Source: Juglans regia
Taxonomy: Eukaryota; Streptophyta; Magnoliopsida; Fagales; Juglandaceae
DNA length: 64,000 nucleotides
Reading direction: 5' to 3'
Assembly (NCBI RefSeq): GCF_001411555.2
Contig: NC_049909.1
Location: forward strand, 14,132,686-14,196,685
Shown: in pieces, positions 43,617 through 56,013 of the stretch
How the letters are laid out: the number at the start of each line of letters is the position of its first letter
Numbering within the stretch: position 1 is the stretch's first letter
Notes under the pieces: generated by a model
What the model saw: the letters and a program-made list of their open reading frames with translations, nothing else
The model's database searches: none
Told to the model about the DNA's origin: nothing
Program-made: the position numbers and the translations under genes

Positions 43617-46600
43617 TTCACTCTCTAGTTGGAAGAGAAGTCGAAGAGGAAGAAAAAACACTGAAAAAGAAGAAGATCCTGGACGGATTAGAGGGAGCCT
43701 CTATTTATCTTGATTTTCTTCTCCCGAGTGCCCCCTGCAGGTAAGACCACAGCTTCTGACCGTGCCCCCCGGCATGCCTCTGCACCCACGTTACCCCCTG
43801 GCGCCTTGTCCCCCCTGACACCCCATGATCCCCTGGCACCTTGTCCCCCACTCACCTTTTGTCTTTTCTCCTGAAGTGGCCAGGTGGACTCAACCACGTA
43901 TTGTTCGAGCGAAAAGCTCGGATGAGGCGGGAGCTTAACCACACATGGCACGAGAGCAATGCGAGAGATGGGCTTGACTACGTATGGTGCGGGCGCGGAG
44001 CTTGCGAGTGTCAATTTTTATCTTGATCTGTGTTATGCACTACATGAAGTAATTTTGTTAGTAGAAATAAGTTCACAGAAAGTTTGGGAGACAATACTGA
44101 AAAGTTTTTTCCGCTGTAGTTGATCTTTTTTGCTTGACCAAAAAATTGTCTACTATTGGTTGTAATTCCTACACGAGTGAGCTCCGAGCAGGTGGTTTCC
44201 GACCTGGTGGGCTACCTAGGTGAAGAAGCGAGTCCGAGATGTGTTTCCCATGTAGGGAATTCCCAAGTTGAGGTGACTTCCCGAACTGAGGAGATGTCAT
44301 GCGAGCAAGTGAGGTACCAACTTGGTACTATTCCAAGCCAGCGGGTTGTCATGTGGGTGTTTTCTTATATAGATGAATCCCAAGCGGGAGAGGCCTTCCT
44401 ATGCAGATGAGCTGCAGGTGCTTCCCGAGCCGAGTTGCTCCACTGCAAGTGGGCTGCCCAGTTGAGGAGCTCCCAAGCAGAGTTGCTTTTGTGCGGATGG
44501 AACGCCGAGCTGAAGTTGATTTTGAGCTCATCTTCCGTGCACGAGTGGTGATTCACAAGCCGTGCATGGTGTCGGTTTCCCGAGCCGAGCATGCGGTTGC
44601 TTCTCGAGTTGTTTCTTCCGAGCCACACATGCAACTGTTGGTTTCCCAAGCTGTCTCCCGAGCCATGCATGCAGTTGTTTCCAGAGTGGTTGTCCCAGTT
44701 GGTGGTCTCCAAGTTGTGATGGTGTCCAAGCTTTGCATCCAAGCTAGGTGTCCGCACAATGGCCAAGCAAAGGTGGCGAGTTGAGTGGCTTCCGGGCTGA
44801 GGAGGAGTCGTGCAGTGCTTCTGAGCACCGAGCTAAGTTCCTGAGCAGATGAGGTGGAGGAGGTGGGGTGTTTGCCAAGCCAAAGGGGAGGACGACCCCT
44901 TGGGGTATTTGCCGAGCCGAGAAGGAGGAGGACCCCGTGGGGGGGTCTGCTGAGCCGAGGGGATGTCGTTGACCATGACCTGGAGAGGGGTCCGTGAGGG
45001 ATGGCTGCCAAGCAGAGGTGGAGAACCATGAGCATCAGAGGATCCGTGGGGGTGTCTGCCGAGCCAAAGGGCTGCCATGGACCGTGAGATGGCGAGGGGC
45101 CCACGGGGGATGGCTGTCGAGACGGGGGGTGGAGGAGCTGCGGAGGACCCCATAGGGGTAGTGCCCCAGCCGAAGGAGAGGTGGGGGAGCTGTGGAGGAC
45201 CCCGTGTCGTGGTGCGTCTGCCAGTCCGAATGGTGGAACGGGACCATGGAGATGTTTGCCGAGCCGAGGAGGTGGAGGAGGACCGTGGGGGTGTGCACGA
45301 GCCGAAAGGTGGGAGGAGGATGTGTGCCTGAGTCCTGGTGCGTCTGCCGGTGACTCTACAATGCCTCCGCCACGGGCAGGCGGCCATGGGTCATTTCCCA
45401 AGGGATAGACAACGCCGGCGGCTAGCATGGACATCGCCGACACCGCCCCTAGCCCGGCCACAACAAGGAGTGCGTACGTGAGCTGTAGTGAGGAGACGAA
45501 CCACTGGGCACAGCCCCGCAGGAGAGGGATCACATCACCCCAGACAGAAATTCCCGGCGGCCCAAGTGGTGGCCTCTAGAGAGTTAGACGGGCTCACGGT
45601 GGTTAGCAGTGAGCCTTGCCCCGCCGTGCACGGCCAGCAACTACGATGACCCCCACGGCCGCGGTAGAGAATGCCGACGACCTTCATGGCGGCCCGGAGT
45701 GTCGGCCGTTGGCGCCACGGCTTGGGCATGGGCTGCCCGTGCACCCATTCGGTTGCCATGCATGGCACTATTCATATGCATACCTTCTACGTGGGCAGCA
45801 CTGTGCCCTGGCTTGTGGCTATTGTGTACTTTTAGATGCACAATATTTGGCCACTAATGACTCGGAAGTGCAAGTGTCCGAACAATGCATATGTATAAAC
45901 ATATATATATATATATATATATTTTCTGGTAGAGCGATTCGAATGTAGGGGCGAGGAGTTGACTGATTCCCTTGCCTGGGCGAGAAAGATTTAATCATTT
46001 CTCGCCCACGATCCACCCATTTTTTATAAATGTAAACGTTAGAGAAATCGAGAATACTCATCTGGGAGGGCGTTATCCGTTCATCCGGTGGTTTATTAAG
46101 TGCGCCAAGAAATCGTCCTTGTCCCACCTCCGACAAAAAGAAGAAATCAAATCCCACAGATGACACCACTATTGATGCGGTAAAAATTGTTCAACAGGCC
46201 GGAAGGGGAGAAAGAGTCATTCTAGGCCCACTGGGTCGACTTGGGCCTCGTTTAGTGTTGTTTGGAGCCCCCGGCAGTGTACCGGTGTGGCTATAAAGCG
46301 ATGGTGCGTACGTCCATGGCGGCGAATGGAAAATATAAGTGCAGAAAAATAAAAGAGATGAACACATGAATTTACGTAGTTCGGCTTAACGCCTACATCC
46401 ACGGGTGTTTGGGGAGGAGATATCCACTATAATATTCTTGCTAACAGTTTCTCATAGTCTCTCATATCTCTCTGTACAATGGTGATGTCGTAAATAAATT
46501 CACCGGAGAAAGACATTCACTCTCTAGTTGGAAGACAAGTGGAAGAGGAAGATGAAACACTGAAGAAGAAGACCCTGGACGGAGTAGAGGGAGCCTCTAT

Positions 46601-46730
46601 TTATCCTGATTTTCTTCTCCCGAGTGCCCCCTACAGGTAAGCCCACGCCTTCTGACCGCGCCCCCCTAACATGCCTCTACACCCACGTTACCCCCTGGCG
46701 CCTTGTCCCCCCCTAACACCCCATGATCAC
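43617..46730. mobile_element. GC-rich insert bounded by 215-bp direct repeats (non-autonomous LTR-type candidate)
   Basis: A 214-bp segment at 43,617-43,830 (ttcactctctagttggaaga to ccccatgatc) recurs in direct orientation at 46,516-46,730 with few changes. Between them, 44,150-45,550 is GC-rich with repeated (c)cgagccgag(g) words; all six frames are proline/arginine-rich and look compositional. Positions 46,160-46,500 (gtagttcggcttaacgccta) resemble the LTR of non-autonomous plant retroelements. No gag or pol is present. The right repeat ends exactly where DUF247 copy 6 begins, so the event removed that gene's 5' half. Confidence 0.5.
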
Positions 46731-47390
46731 GGCAAGAATGAGCAGCTGTAATCAATGGAAGTTATTAAGCTACAATGTTTGAAATGCCTCCTTTATAGAA
46801 CAGGAACAACATAATTGAAGAGCTTGGTAGAAGCCATCCAAAGTATTGATCAGGATTGCCGTGAATGTTATGCAAAAGTGGTTGATCTTAGTAGAAAGAA
46901 ATTCATAGAGATGATGCTGATCAATGGTTGCTTTATCCTTGAATTCCTCTACGGAGATCAGGGCAGATATGTGGAAGGATATTTTCGAGAAATATCAATG
47001 GAACTAAAAGAAGGAGAGGATGATCCCGCGTTCAAAATGTCATGGATGCGAAGGAAAATAGTAGTAGACTTGCTTCTACTTGAGAATCGACTTCCTTGGT
47101 GCGTGCTCGTCTGTTTGTTCAACCTGACCAACTCAACAACTCACCTCTTATGCTTCTCTCTTGAATTGCCTGATTAAGTCTCCCACAAATGCACTTCATC
47201 TCAAAAAGAAGGATATTCTACGAATTGGTTCGAGCAATGAGGACACAACAAGTTTCTTAAACATGCTACTTATAATGATGCCAATTTCCCTGGTTTTTGT
47301 TATGGCTATGCTAATCTGGGTTGTAAATGGTTGTATCAGTATGCAAGGATGTATGGATTATAATGAAGAAAATGAATGCAAATAAACTGT
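46731..47390 (+). pseudogene. DUF247 copy 6, truncated pseudogene
   Basis: Homology to copy 5 starts within the codons for ENEQLQ (46,737) and carries in-frame stops at 46,749 (tgtaatc, Q to stop) and 46,812 (E to stop). A long middle part is readable (KSLVEAIQSIDQDCRECYAK, MMLINGCFILEFL, YFREISMELKEGEDD, VDLLLLENRLPWCVLVCLFN). An internal deletion near 47,140 joins the middle to SYASLLNCLIKSP-type sequence, removing about 150 codons. The end degrades around NEDTTSFLNMLL. It is not functional. Confidence 0.9.
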
Positions 47391-47936
47391 TTGTGAAATT
47401 GTTTGAGATAGTTTGAATAAACTAGAAAGATAATAGGGTTCTTCGAGGGCCCCTTAAACCTCCAAAAGTTTCCAATTCAGATTTTCAGATAATTGTTAAT
47501 TTGATATTTTCTTCTGAATATTCTGATTCTAATACCGACGGAGGGATAACTACCCAAAGCAATAACATATGGACACCTGTCTTGACTATAAAGGAAATAA
47601 AGCAAGGAAATTCACTACAATGTTCTAGAACATGTAATGGGAAGAAACAATTAAAACGGTGCACTTTGACAACAAATAAAACGGTGCACTTTGACAAGAA
47701 TTGAAACGGTGCGTGTTGGCTGGCTGAAACAATGCGCTTCCCTTTTCTGCTGCTGCGCGTTTTGATGCCTCAGTACCCAGGTGGAACGCCACGTTTTTAA
47801 TGGCTGTTTAACTCAAGTCTGGCTTTCCCAACATGTAACTCCTGAAGCCACTTACTTGTGTCTTCCATCCTGTTCTTCACTGACTGCGAACCCTAGCCCC
47901 TCTGTGTATCACCTCTCTTATCCATGGGCCATAACA
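47391..47936 (-). repeat. Putative 3' LTR of the gypsy relic
   Basis: On the minus strand this begins TGTTATGGCCCATGG at 47,936 right after a polypurine tract (47,937-47,950, gggggaggat). The far edge is approximate. A tandem pair of aaaacggtgcactttgacaa is at 47,653-47,700, with a third partial copy at 47,704-47,712. Confidence 0.55.
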
Positions 47937-49930
47937 ATCCTCCCCCGTTAAAAGACCTTGCTCACAAGGTGCGGGTATAGGTCCTTCATCTTTGAAAGTG
48001 GCTCCCAATTATTGTTCTCCACGGAAGCCAAAACCCATTTGATCAAGACTTCTGTGATGACTCTGTCCCCTTACCGCTTCAGACGTCTGTCGATGATGAT
48101 CACAAGCTCTGGTTGTATTTCCCCCTTTGTATTGACCGGAGGAAGCATGGGAAGAGGGCAAATCTGGCTTCCCAATTTATGTTTCAAACAGGAAACGTGA
48201 AACACGGGATGGATACGTGAAGTCACTGGTAAATTGAGCTTTTAGGCTACTTTCCCAATCTTTTGGAGCACCTGAAATGGGCCATAAAATCTGGGTGATA
48301 GTTTGAGGTTATGGCGTATAGCGATGGAGCTCTGACGATAGGGTTGCAAGTAGAGGTAAACCCAATCCCCTTCTACAAACTCATGTTCTGATCTTTTTTT
48401 GTCTGCATATAACTTCATTCATTGTTGAGATTGATGTAAGTTGTGTCATAGTAGAGTCTTGATCTGGTCCCTTGTGATTAAATATTGATCAATTGCTTCA
48501 TTGATGGTTGTACCTGGAATGTATCAGCTGAGTCTTGGTGGACAGTAACCATATAAGGCCTCAAATAGAAATTTTGGTCGTAGTGTGGTATGATGAATTA
48601 TACCACCATTCGGCTAGTGGTAACCACTGCACCCAGCTCCTAGGTTTAGCTTCAGCATAGCAATGTAACTAGCCTTCAAGGGTCTTGTTTAAGGCTTCAG
48701 TCTGACCATCAGTTTCTAGATGATAGGCTGAGCTGTAGTGTAAGACAGATCTCTACAACTCAAATAAAGTCTTCCAAAAAGTACTAAAAAAAATAGGATC
48801 ACGATCCGAGAGAACAATCTTGGGAGGTCCATGTAATTTAAAATTTTCACGAAAGAATAACTGTGCGACCCCAACAGCTATGTATGGGTGTGCCAATGCT
48901 AGAAAGTGGCCATATTTGGTTAGTCTATCAACGATTACCAATATTACACTGAACCGTTGAGATTTAGGTAAACCTTCCATGAAGTCTAGTGAGATCTCCT
49001 CCCAGGCTTGTGAGGGAATGGGAAAGGGTTGAAGGAGATAAGGGGGTAAAGTGGTTTCAGTTTTATTTACTCGGCATATATCATATTCCCAGACCAGTCG
49101 CTTGATGTCTTTTTTCATTCCTCACCAATAAAAATCTCTTTTTGCTCTCTGATAAGTTCTTAAGTAACCAGAGTGGCCTGCTTGGGGATCCGAGCGAATA
49201 AAACTGAGGACCTTAGCCTTGAACAAGGACTGAGTGTCAATGACCAACCTAGTTTTCTTTAAAGAGCAACCCTTGTCTCAAAACATAACCTTTAGGCCCC
49301 CGTTGATCTGTAGTAAGCTACTTTACAATCTCATTCAACTCGAGTGAGGCTGCATAGGTAGCTTTGAGTTCATCTATCCACATTGCGGTGGGAAATGTGA
49401 TAAGGCCCCGAAATCCCCCTTGAATCAAATCTGGTTCATGCCTTTTAGAGAGGGCATCAACCATTTTATTTTCCCTCCCTTGCTTATACTCAATCGTAAA
49501 ATCATAATCCATTAATTTTGTGATCCATTTTTACTGCTTAACCGTGCCCACTTTTTGTTCAAGTAAATACTTGAGTGATTGTTGGTCAGTTTTAACAGTG
49601 AAGGTTTGGCCCAATAAATAGGGTCTCCATTTGTGGACTGTTGTGACCAGAGCTAGGGATTCTTTTTCATAGGTAGAAAGGGCTAGAGCTTTACCCTTCA
49701 ATGCCTTGTTTAAATAAGCAATAGGCTGACCCACTTACATTAATACTGCCCCCACTCCACATCCACTTGCATCGTACTCAATCATGAATTTTTGTGAAAA
49801 GTTAGGCAACTTTAAAATCGGTGGAGTAGAGACGGTTGGCTTAGATTTCAGAAAAGCCTCGTTAGCATTATCATCCCAAGTAAAATAGTTCTTTCTCAAA
49901 AGAGTTGTGAGTGGTGCTGCGATAACCTTA
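47937..49930 (-). pseudogene. Ty3/gypsy pol relic: RT end, RNase H, integrase, chromodomain
   Basis: Reading down the minus strand: the end of reverse transcriptase into RNase H (APLTTLLRKNYFTWDDNANE, MIEYDASGCGVGAVLM), RNase H (TYEKESLALVTTVHKWRPYL, TDQQSLKYLLEQ), and the connection KQGRENKMVDALSKR. A degraded zinc-binding part follows, then the integrase core (LDFMEGLPKSQRFSVILVIV, IVLSDRDPIFFSTFWK) at 49,118-48,753. A decayed tail runs to a chromodomain-like end at about 48,080-47,950. Many stops and shifts separate the blocks. Gag, protease and most of RT are absent; the relic is cut at about 49,930 exactly against the CPI1 pseudogene. Confidence 0.88.
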
Positions 49931-50276
49931 TTATGAATTTGTGGATCGTTCATCCAGGTACCAATTAGTTGGGTCCTTATTTTATTCCATCTACTTCATC
50001 ATAAGCTTTCCCTTGTTTCTGAGGTAGGAATTCAACTACTAGCTAGTCACTTTTATCTTCCACACATCAACTAGTGAGAGTCCATGCATATTCTGGAAAA
50101 TTTCCTCTATTTATCTGAAGTGGAAAGAATACCATATTATAACATACCTTACATCTCTATAGGCACATCCATGCCCAGATTGCGAGAAAAAAAAAAATCA
50201 TGCATGGAGTTTTCTAAAAAAAAATGATATACTAATCACACCTATCAACATCTATACCTGCATCCAGAATTGATGA
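49927..50276 (+). pseudogene. CPI1 pseudogene fragment 2, left part (exon 6, intron 6, start of exon 7)
   Basis: Exon 6 is recognisable (ttatgaatttgtggatcgtt ... ctgaggtagg, 49,931-50,028) with small indels. Intron 6 follows, and exon 7 starts at aattgatga (50,268) where the CACTA element interrupts it. The acceptor reads catccag in place of tgtgcag. The rest continues at 56,014. Confidence 0.9.
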
Positions 50277-50762
50277 CACTACAACACAATTGAGTTTTTG
50301 TGATAGTTTTGAATTTGTGATAGTCGTGAAACCGTCACAAAAAATGCTTTACAGTAACGGTTGAAGGAAACCATCACTAAAGGTGGACGATAAATGGTTA
50401 TATGTTTGAACTATAATATTATGTATAAAATATAACGTTCGAACGGTTCATATACATTCGAACATTAAGCTCACTTAAGTGCGAACATGTAAGTTATTTG
50501 CTCGAATGTTAGAATGTGTAGACTATTCGTTCGAAAGTTTTGTCTTACAATTCGGGCGATTTAGTTTATGTTTGAACGATCGTTAATAACGTTTGAACGT
50601 GAACTATTTTACAAGTAAACATGAAATTTTAAATTAAAAAAAAATTGAGAATTGAAATAAAAAAATACTAGATATATTAAAAGATATTGTTCATTACATA
50701 AAGTATAGAAAAAGAAATATATTAAAATATAAATACAAAATACGATAAAAATGTAGCAAAGC

Positions 50763-51936
50763 TCAAAATGAGTTGTTTACAAATGTATGAAATTCTTCAG
50801 TCAATGTGTTAACTTTTTCGTTTAGGATATGGCCAACCACAGTGACACACTGTTGTACTGACACAATCTGTTGGTCGATGTAGGCAGCAATATCTGAGAC
50901 CATCTCATTGACCCAAGCAGGGCGCACATCTCCTGAAAATGTACCCATCAGCTGCTGACCAGTACTCTTACTATGTGGAGCAACACCAGCCCCAGACTGG
51001 GTTAGAAGAACAAGATCTGGTGTAGGCCAAGGCTCATGCTGAGCACAGCCATTTCCTTGTACAATGCTCCAACAGTGTGAGGTCATGTCTAGAGTTCATC
51101 TGCTCAGTCAACTACTCCTCCACTTGGGGTGCCACTCTCTACTCTAGTAAAAGGTTAGTAATGATCACCCCATATAGTAGGTTGTAAGTGGAGATGATGC
51201 GCGCCTCGTAACGGATCCTCTCAAATATTCGCAGTGGTAAGTCAATGGACTCTCCACATGCCACTTGTAAGAGGAACTGTGCGTGAGTCCTACTGAAGGT
51301 AGCCTTATGTGCCACAGATGATCCACGTTTGTTGCAACTATCTGATACAACATGTGAAAAAATGGTAGCAGCAACGTCTGGGAGAACTTTTTTTCTTATC
51401 GAACGGTGTGCGATATCTCCCAGTGAAAATGAAGAAATCCTCATAGTAGTCGTCATTCTGAGGCTGATTGGTCCCCTTACCCTCCAACCGGTCTACATCT
51501 CTAGCCATAGACTCAACTGGGCCAGTAGATGATGCAGATGTGCCGATATTTGGTGCATCCTCTGCCTGAGCATCCACTATAGTTGATGCCTCATATATGC
51601 GATGGATTTCGAGTAGCTCAGTGATGACATTCGCCAATACCTCGAATTAAACACTATGTACAGTCATGGTATGAGTAGCCATATCCTAAGGCATGGATGA
51701 CATCTCCATATAAAACTCAATGAGCATGGAGGGGTATATCCTCCCCCTCAATGCACAGATGTTAATCCAACATCTGGAAATAAAGACGGACCTCAGACTC
51801 TTGTCCTCCCATATCAGCTAGTCGAACTCGTTGATATACACTTCACGTTCGGCCATAACAGTTTTACAGCCTATTCGATAAGTGTCTGGGGTTCCTTCCC
51901 TATCCCGCTTCCTAGTTGTCAAAGGATGAGTCATAT
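50763..51936 (-). pseudogene. Plant transposon protein (Transposase_32-like) in CACTA 2, interrupted
   Basis: The minus strand from about 51,934 (MTHPLTTRKRDREGTP) carries LIWEDKSLRSVFISRCW, then shifts and stops. The core KATFSRTHAQFLLQVACGES with IDLPLRIFERIRYEARI and LLYGVIITNLLLE lies at 51,330-51,139, and a C-terminal piece (VSDIAAYIDQQIVSVQQCVT) at 51,086-50,763. The order matches the plus-strand relative in CACTA 1. Several frames are needed, so it is inactive. Confidence 0.65.
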
Positions 51937-51959
51937 CCTACAAAAATAAAAATCATAAG

Positions 51960-51969
51960 TATACATACA

Positions 51970-52002
<33 letters not shown>

Positions 52003-52010
52003 ATATAAAG
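51960..52010. repeat. Microsatellite (atac/atat/gtat)n
   Basis: A run of acatacatatatatatgtat followed by gtatgtatgtatgt tetranucleotide repeats, likely length-variable. Confidence 0.85.
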
Positions 52011-52896
52011 GGAAACAAATTAAAACTGTTCTGAAATACATTTGAACGTAGAACTTAACGTTCCAACATAAAAGGATAACATTCGAAAGTATAGGTAATC
52101 ATGTCCAAACGTTAGGAGTTAAAAGACCCACGAAACGTTACATTTGAATGTTTCATGTACATACGTTTGAACGTGAAAGTGTATTCGAACGTATTTGATT
52201 GAACGTTCGAACTATTGCACTTCTACATTCAAACGTTAGGACTAAAACATGCTATAAAACATTACATTTGAATGTTTGACTGAATATACCTTCAAATTGT
52301 ACATTCAAACGTAAATTACATATGTTCAGAGTACAACTAACACTTTTCTATAATTTGAAACGTTCTTTTGAGCTAATCGTTTGAACGTTGCTAGTGGCAC
52401 ATTCGAATGTAAACAAAGAATGTTCAAACCTGCCTTTACGTTTGAACATAACTACATGGATGTGCGATACATACGTTCGAATGTGTATACTCCACAAGCG
52501 TTTGAACTTATTCTATTACAATCGAATGAATATTTCTTAATGTTTGAATGATTAAAAAAGTTTGGTTTGAACGTATTTATTAATCATCCAAACATTTAGT
52601 CTTTGACGTTCAAACAAATGTCCAATAACGTGTGAATTCAAAATTCAAACGGCACATCACAAATGTTCGATCGTGTGTACGTTCAAATGTAAAAATCAAA
52701 CGTGCGAATGAAAATATCAAATGTTAGATATTTATCGAACGTTATTATCGACGTTCGAAAGTACTTTCTATGATGGAATTTGACCGTCACTAATTCTCTT
52801 CACGTTCGAACATTGCAACTCACGGCAGACTTCCAACCGTCTAAAAAAAACCCTTTAGTGATGGTTGTACAGTAAACCATTACAAAATACTTTCTG

Positions 52897-54183
52897 TGTA
52901 ACACCCGGGCCAGCCAAGCCACTTTACAAAAATTTTTGAGTTTTAGTTAAAATCATTTGGGATTACGAGTAAAATGCTAGAAGAGAGTTTGAGCTTAAGA
53001 TATTTTTGGCGGTGTATAATTTTTCTATAAGTTTGATAATTAGGTTTCAAAGTCTTTAATGGATCAAGTGGATGTTCATTAAAAAAAAAAAATTATGGAA
53101 TAATTATATTTATTTTAGGTTGATTAGAGACCCAAAACCTTGTGATTAAAACCATGCAATAATCTCGTTAAGAGCCCAGCCATGAGATCGGGTCCAGAAT
53201 TCATCGCACGGTGTCAAGCCATTTTTATTTCATGCACGTTCATCCCTCCCTTTTTAATTAGGTTTGTTCTACTTTCTACTTATAGCTTATATATAAGTTT
53301 AAGTCTTCTCAACCCTAGACTGATTTGCCGCTGCTCTTCCTCTTCACGCTCTTAGCCTTCCATACTCATCTGAACCTCCACCCCAACCTCAATGCAAACC
53401 ACAATCTTTTCTCAGAAAAACACCAAACCGAAGGGCTCAGTTTGCTTCCAGTAAACGCCACTCCAAAGCTAATCTGCGTGCTACGACGCCGCCAAGCACC
53501 GTTCGCATCTGCACCTTAGCCTCTCTTAGTTCACCACCCCAGCCGTGCTCACCCAGACGAAGCTGCCACCAGCGCCCTTGAAGCCTCTGTTTCAAGCCTT
53601 GACTTCCACCATTTGTGACATCCAAAAAACACAGTAGTCCAACCACCATTAGTCGCTGCACTCACCCTCCACCGAGAGCTCCACCGCGTGGTGATCCCAC
53701 CTCACGAAAACCACCACCGCGAGCCACCCCTCCCACAGAAGACTCAACAGTTTTTCCCCTGTTTTAGCCACCCGAAACAGAGCTTCACCCACTGAACCGC
53801 TGCACTACACCGCACCACACCAGCCACTCCAAGCCATCACCACCTACACGGAAGAGGACGCCGGACACCCACAGACCACCTCAGCTCGTAACAACTCCCT
53901 CACGGTGAGTACCCCTCTCGGTTACTCTCTCCTTTATCTCTCTCTCTCGCACTCCCTTCCACTCATCTCTCTCTGCCTCTCTCTTGTTTTTGCCGCCCAG
54001 CGTAGGCAGCTTTGCCACCCACGCCCGCCCAGCTCAACAGTCGTGCCACCACGGTATTTCCAGCCCAGTCGTCGCACGCAGCCCCTAACTTCTCCTGGTG
54101 TAAGCCCTGCCGTAGTTACTTCTGTTATTTGTTTCTGTTATTTGTGTTTCTGTTTCCGTTCACTGCTAGTTTTCCCTCATAAG

Positions 54184-54222
<39 letters not shown>

Positions 54223-55887
54223 AATTGTTGACTAATAAATGAGTACTATTATCAGTTACCCTTAGTGTATGTACTAGATATATGTTTTCGGATGAGTGAT
54301 ATTTTTGGATTTATGTTTAAATGGGTTTTGTTTGAAGCCTCATAAAATAATTATTTTTGTGTAAATAATATTTTAATAATCATTTTATTGAGTTTTGTAA
54401 TTATTTTAATACTTGTTTGATTTAAATTTCTTATGTGGTGCGAATTCAATTAAGTGGATATTGATGGTTTTAGAAAATGATGGTATTTTAGGAATTTTGA
54501 GAATTTTAGGTTTTGAGAATTTAAAATAGGTTCTTTTAGCATTTTAGGTTTAAAAATCGAAATACGAGATTGAATAGAAATTTATGAAAATCTACGTGAT
54601 TATTTTATAGGTGACGATTAATATTGTTCGGCACTTTTGAGGAAATTTTCGAAAAGCTAAAAAGTCCAGGTAAGCGGGGTCCCTATGCTAGATTTGCATA
54701 AAAATAAAATGGACTGAGGTTGATTTTTGAAAATATGCATGTTTGGTTATGAAAAGAGATTTGAACTACCTCAGTTATTTGTTCTGCATTACTCATGAGA
54801 TTCTGTTTAAGAATAAAATATTTTCTGGCATGACTGGTGTAGACATGAGCTATTTTGCATCTTACTTCTGAATTGTGTAAAAGAGAGCGAATACGAAAGT
54901 TTGTGCATAAAATTATGTTTTATGATTTCTGAAAACTCTGTTCTGTTCTGAAGATATTCTGTACTCTGATATGATGTGATTTCTGAAAACTCTGTTCTGT
55001 TCTGAAGATATTTTGTACTCTGATATGATGTGATTTCTGAAAACTCTGTTCTGTTCTGAAGATGTTCTGTATTCTGATATGATGTAATTTCTGAAAACTT
55101 TTGGCATGACATTCTGAATCGGGATGTGGTTTGTGGATGGTGACCTATTTGACCTACCACGGGTGCTAATAGTGGCTTCTGTTTTGGTTGGTACCAACTG
55201 TTCTGTTTCTGGTGCACCCACTTTGGAAACAAAGTGGTTTTCTGGTGGTCTTTCCTGTGTGCACACTCGGGGCTCCGAGAATAAATAAGGGGAAGATTCA
55301 CATTCTGTTTCTGCTCGGTTAGCTATCGGGGTTTGCACAACCCTACCACGGGGGTTAAACATGACCTATGATGCGATATGATGCTCTGGTACAATGGTGG
55401 TCAGTTATGCTATGCCAAAAGAATTTGAATAAGAATATTTTTTAACTTTCGCTCTGATATTTTTATAACATGTTCTGACTCTGTATTCTGAAAATAAAGT
55501 GTTTTGTTCTGCATCATGAAATCTGTAAATGCTCATGTTTGCATACTAGTATATGTTCTCTGCTTACTAAGTTGTTGATAACTCACCCCTATCTCCATAA
55601 TATGTTTAAGATATTTTTGATGCAACAACTGGGAATCAAGAATAGGAAATACTTGCAAGTTTGTTGATCATAGAAGACTAAGTGCCTTAGGGCACAATGA
55701 CTGTTGGAGAGTCTTTTGGTAGAGTTAATATTGTATATGGCTTTGGTATTTTGAGTAATGGATATTTGTATTGAACAAATAGGTTAATATGTTATGGAGA
55801 CTCTGGTTTATTTTAAAAGTATTATTTAGAAATGATTTTTAGGTGATGTGAGTTGACTCTCCAGACCTTCGGGGACGGGACGTTACA
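52897..55887 (+). repeat. Solo LTR, 2,991 bp, inside CACTA 2, with TTCTG target duplication
   Basis: It begins TGTAACACCCGGG and ends GGGACGTTACA. Perfect 5-bp duplications TTCTG lie at 52,892-52,896 and 55,888-55,892. It contains a TATA-like tatatataag (about 53,288), a pyrimidine-rich leader (53,300-54,180) whose short frames look compositional, a (TA)n tract at 54,185-54,219, and a 54-bp tandem repeat. Gag and pol are absent, so unequal recombination between two LTRs is the simplest origin. The length suits large gypsy LTRs. Confidence 0.85.
54924..55099. repeat. Tandem 54-bp repeat, three and a quarter copies
   Basis: Units start at 54,924, 54,978, 55,032 and 55,086 (partial). Each begins (g/a)atttctgaaaact and ends gatatgatgt, with one or two changes. 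Because 54 is divisible by 3, an antisense frame shows an 18-residue repeat, but there is no sign that it is a protein. Confidence 0.9.
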
Positions 55888-56013
55888 TTCTGTGATGCCT
55901 TTTTAGTGACGGTGGTAGAAATAGTCTCGAACCATCACCAAAAAAATTTCTTGACAGTTTACTTATTTTTTATAACGGCTTGTCCGTCACAATAAATGAA
56001 ATATATTGTAGTG

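Larger units (their letters stand above)
50277..56013. mobile_element. CACTA (En/Spm) DNA transposon 2, 5.7 kb, with nested solo LTR
   Basis: The ends are CACTACAACA at 50,277 and ttgtagtg ending at 56,013, with perfect 3-bp duplications TGA at 50,274-50,276 and 56,014-56,016. Removing the element and one TGA restores the CPI1 exon 7 sequence. Subterminal regions carry ttcgaacg-type motifs (50,430-50,620 and 52,030-52,810) and an accgtcac motif near both ends. It encodes a Transposase_32-like remnant but no TNPD transposase. A 2,991-bp solo LTR sits inside its right subterminal region. Confidence 0.93.

Noticed and set aside
43688..44014. Minus-strand 108-codon frame
   Set aside because: Overlaps the direct repeat of the GC-rich insert; no domain.
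44553..45533. 326-codon minus-strand frame, Pro/Leu/Ser-rich
   Set aside because: All six frames are open in this GC-rich repeat region; the product is low complexity and overlaps equally long frames on both strands.
53325..54231. Short frames in the pyrimidine-rich part of the solo LTR
   Set aside because: The TSD-bounded block is an LTR; these are leader composition effects.
54807..55362. Antisense frames with an 18-residue repeat (FSEITSYQ...)
   Set aside because: Translation of a 54-bp DNA tandem repeat inside a solo LTR.
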